A stretch of 14,883 nt of DNA from Baffinella frigidus (lineage: Eukaryota > Cryptophyceae > Cryptomonadales > Baffinellaceae): assembly GCA_026770585.1 (NCBI GenBank), contig MU646316.1, positions 272,446 to 287,328 on the forward strand, given 5' to 3'. Of this stretch, positions 12,554-14,883 are shown in pieces. The notes beneath the pieces are model-generated. The model had not been told where the DNA came from and ran no database searches. It worked only from the letters and a program-made list of their open reading frames with translations. The translations under genes and the position numbers were made by a program. Position 1 is the stretch's first letter, and each line of letters starts with the position of its first letter.

Positions 12554-14883
12554 ATGGTCAACCATGCTCATCACAACGAAAACATGAGATTACTGCAGCA
12601 CGTCGAATGGTTCCTCTCCATGTCGGACCGCGAGAGTATACGGCGGTGGCGCGGTGTCGACCACACGATCCGTTCCAAGCAGACCATCACGACGCGAATT
12701 CTCGACCCTTTCTGGGAGTGGTGCACAGAGTTTGTTCCTGCGACCGTGGCGCCGAACTTGCTGAGCTTGGCGGGGACGACCTGCATCCTCCAAGCGTATT
12801 ACGTCACGTACTTCAACTCCCTGGGTGATTCGACGTACACCACCGCGACGGCCATGTTCCTCATCTTCGCGTTCATGACCCTGGACGGCATGGACGGCAA
12901 GCACGCGCGCAAGCTGCGCCAGCAGTCCCCGGTTTGCCCCCGTGCCCCCGCCGCTTCTTTGCGTCCGCGCCAACGCCACGGGCAAGGTTGTCGCGCAGCA
13001 TCAACGGTTTTGGCGCTGCACTCATAAATTAGGTGTGCCACGGTCTTGCACAGGACGAACTCTCAGACCCTGTAGCGTAGGCATGGGTGAGGGTGGGCGA
13101 GACTTCCCCTGGGGAATTCCTGCCACACCCACCCTCACCCATGCCTACGCTACAGGGTCCTCGTGGCACGAACTGACGCCCGCGATCGTTGAGCTTCCCC
13201 CACACCTTGTAACGGTATCCTGATATCATGATTCTGGTTATGATATGGCTACACGTTTTGAAAACACCCACACGCGACAAGACGTTTTGTGCATGCCTCT
13301 CAGCATGGTGGGGCGGCAGGTGGGCGAGCTGTGGTCCAACTCGCTCGACAACGTCGGGTCGGTGTTCCTGTGCCTCACGATGCTCTCCGTCCTCGGCGTC
13401 GACAACGGCTCCAACACCGCGTGGTACATCGTGCAGACGGTGCAGCTCATCTTCATGCGCGAGAAGATGCGCGCGTGGATGAACCCCAAAGGCCAGAACA
13501 GCTACGGCTTCGCCAACGGTACCCCCCCGCCCTGGGAGGTGCCTCAAATTGTGGTCTCGAGTTGGAGCCATTTTACCTTGAAGACACCCCAGATCTGGGG
13601 TGTCTACAACTTAAGAAGTCGCAATCTTGGTACACAATCAACTTTTGGCATTTTTGTTCCAGGCCACCATTTGAGCCACCTCCAAGGGCTAGTGGACCCC
13701 CCCGCCCCCCGAATGCCGGAAGCTAACGCCAGCGAGGTACTTGAGACCTTCGGATTGCCTGTGGTAGACAGGAAGGGGGGCTCCAACCGTAGGCAATCCA
13801 TCCAATCCGTAGGCTGTAAGTACTTCGCTGGCGTTGGCTTTTTGCATGACCCCCACCACCATCCCTCACGGTCGGACCAAATCGACGTTTGTTTTGAGCC
13901 ATTTCCTGGGGACAGAGGGGTCGAATCCGACCCCTCCGTAGGGGATATCCGAGATCTTAAAATCGACGATTTGGTCCTCCTGTGAGGGTTGGTGCCCCCC
14001 TCCCCACGCCATCTAGGCCTCTGCGTCAACCACGTTCCCGCTTGGTGAGCTCTCCAGGCCACCCGCCCCCCGCCAGCCCCGCGTGACGTTCTTTGATGCC
14101 ACGCACTGCCAGCGTGTCAAGAAAGAGCCTGCCGGCGTTTTGAGTCGCGAAAGATCTGGCACACGCAAGCGCGCTGCCTCCCAATCCTGCCAATGTCGCG
14201 CCACGTCCACACGGCTGCTGGCTACATCGGGCAGGGATTGTACCGGGACGGTGCACCATCACACCAGACAGGAGGTGCACCGAGAACACGGATGATCAGT
14301 CAACAACAACTTCTTCTTCTTCTTCTTTATTACTCTCGATACAGGTCCTAGAAAGGCCCTTTAGCCTTGAGTTGAGTGATACAATGTCTATGAGCCTCAA
14401 GAGAGAGCCCGCACCGGAAATGAAAATACTACAGTCAACACAGTCAACAACAGTGGTGGTTGTCTCGAGCGCAGCGGCGACGCCGCTGTTCGCAGCCCCG
14501 ACATCGCGTCCGCGAACGAAGGCGTGACCCTTGTCGTGTTCGCGCTTCGTTGGTGACTTCGTTCGTGACCCTTGGCGTGTTCGCAGGGCCCGGCGAGGCG
14601 CTTGCCACGCTGCTGTTCATCCTGGGCGTGCGCCTGGTGTGGGGCCTCGACTACCTCTACTCCACCTACGTCACCATCATGCGCAACGTCCTCCCCCTCC
14701 CGTGCCAACCTTGGAGCCATTTGGGGCGGTTTGAGTGTGTGCTTTGAGCGCGGGCGCACCGTCGTTGACGAGATTGACTTTCGTTGACTAGGTTGACTTT
14801 CGTTGACGAGGGTGACTTTCGTTGACTAGTTTGACTTTCGTTGACGAGGGTGACTTTCGTTGACGAGGGTGACTTTCGTTGAC
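12554..14883 (+). CDS. CDP-alcohol phosphotransferase (choline/ethanolamine phosphotransferase-like), 5' part
   Basis: Exons: 12554-12931, 13320-13518 and 14587 to about 14701; the rest lies beyond the window. Introns are GT-AG (12932-13319, 13519-14586) with matching phases. The family transfers phosphocholine or phosphoethanolamine from its CDP form to diacylglycerol in ER-type membranes. Visible hallmarks: DPFWEWCTEFVP and APNLLSLAG (residues 51-74), the start of the signature DGMDGKHAR (D111, D114, G115, A118, R119), G128 and D136, then YGFANGPGEAL. That last match, created only by the exon 2/3 join, resembles the NGPTEG-like segment of the family and supports the model. About five membrane segments are seen. 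The signature should have a third Asp at position 132, but the sequence gives Ser (GELWSNSLDN). About 230 residues are present of roughly 380-400. The exon 3 donor is uncertain. Start: first Met in frame, with G at -3 and +4. Confidence 0.85.
13035..13169. repeat. Strong hairpin inside CDP-alcohol phosphotransferase intron 1
   Basis: Perfect 32-bp arms lie at 13066-13097 (starting GACCCTGTAGCGTAGGCATG) and 13128-13159, around a 30-bp loop that itself holds TTCCCCTGGGGAA. An outer 8-bp stem (GTGCCACG at 13035, CGTGGCAC at 13162) extends it with an asymmetric bulge. A perfect arm match implies a recent insertion or a maintained structure. Confidence 0.9.
13583..13604. repeat. Perfect 22-bp palindrome in intron 2
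   Basis: GACACCCCAGA is followed immediately by its reverse complement TCTGGGGTGTC with no loop. It lies 65 bp inside intron 2 of the phosphotransferase gene. Confidence 0.85.
13720..13840. repeat. Nested hairpin in intron 2
   Basis: The 23-bp arms 13720-13742 and 13818-13840 pair with two mismatches (AAGCTAACGCCAGCGAGGTA onward). Inside, GGATTGCCT pairs with AGGCAATCC and CCTGT with ACAGG, so the whole element folds as a nested stem. MITE-like, but no TA target duplication is seen. Confidence 0.75.
13874..13977. repeat. Second nested hairpin in intron 2
   Basis: The outer 14-bp arms (GGACCAAATCGACG and CGACGATTTGGTCC) pair with one mismatch. An inner perfect stem, GAGGGGTCG / CGACCCCTC, lies at 13915-13936 with a 4-nt loop. 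Confidence 0.75.
13978..14586. other. 3' part of phosphotransferase intron 2
   Basis: Mixed-composition intron DNA. It includes a TTC/CTT microsatellite at 14310-14327. Near the acceptor is a repeated phrase: GTGACCCTTGTCGTGTTCGC near 14525 and GTGACCCTTGGCGTGTTCGC near 14565, the second leading into the CAG acceptor at 14584-14586. Short open frames on both strands lack recognisable domains. Confidence 0.55.
14762..14883 (+). repeat. 19-bp tandem repeat running off the window
   Basis: Six full units of TCGTTGACKAGNKTGACTT in exact 19-bp register plus 8 bp, continuing past the window edge. Units carrying ACGAG and ACTAG partly alternate. It probably lies in intron 3 of the phosphotransferase gene, since the family's C-terminal third is still missing. 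Confidence 0.95.

Noticed and set aside
12029-12561. Several long frames overlapping acetyltransferase exon 1 on both strands
   Set aside because: Shadow frames of a GC-rich exon. Only the frame with signal peptide, AFVP site and GNAT start has recognisable features.
13029-13571. 180-codon minus-strand frame across phosphotransferase intron 1 and exon 2
   Set aside because: Antisense of a conserved exon plus a hairpin; His/Arg-rich composition typical of a shadow of GC-rich coding DNA.
14013-14295. Minus- and plus-strand frames in phosphotransferase intron 2
   Set aside because: No recognisable domain, no supported splice or start context, and the region is required to be intronic by the well-supported exon 2/3 join.

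Overview
This looks like nuclear DNA of a eukaryotic alga with a red-lineage secondary plastid. Three things support that. (1) Two genes have GT-AG introns. (2) One gene product begins with a signal peptide followed by a Phe-containing transit-peptide start (SSA|AFVP), the bipartite plastid-targeting pattern of cryptophytes, stramenopiles and relatives. (3) There are many degenerate TTTAGGG-type heptamer arrays, a telomere type known from cryptophytes, dinoflagellates and green plants. A cryptophyte (Guillardia/Baffinella-like) is my favoured guess. It is an inference, partly from the style of the dispersed repeats, and is not proven.

Positions 1-9.3 kb are gene-poor. They hold a dense collection of short non-autonomous palindromic elements (MITE-like), blocks of TTTAGGG/TTGAGGG-like heptamers, minisatellites and microsatellites. 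At least seven palindromic families can be separated by their terminal inverted repeats. Most are bounded by TA on both sides, and one nested insertion supplies its own empty-site control. Several families with unrelated ends share a central CCTAGG...CCTACNGTAGG module. No transposase is visible. Weak coding candidates here are a possible terminal exon at 1435-1703 and two short open stretches near 5.8 and 8.0-8.2 kb.

Positions 9.5-14.9 kb carry two divergent genes that share a 338-bp intergenic region (12216-12553) with five exact same-strand copies of ACTTTTG. On the minus strand is a plastid-targeted GNAT N-acetyltransferase of four exons, which I reassembled as 292 codons. Its introns hold a CCCAAAA heptamer array, a tandem intron duplication, MITEs, and partial duplicate copies of exons 3 and 4. 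On the plus strand is the 5' part of a CDP-alcohol phosphotransferase (choline/ethanolamine phosphotransferase family, Kennedy pathway). Three exons are visible and the gene runs off the window. Its signature motif has Ser where the third conserved Asp is expected. Its introns carry several strong hairpins.

The two genes show no obvious functional link beyond a shared promoter region: one protein is predicted for the plastid, the other for endomembranes. All exon joins were read by eye from splice signals, reading phase and family conservation, with no transcript support.
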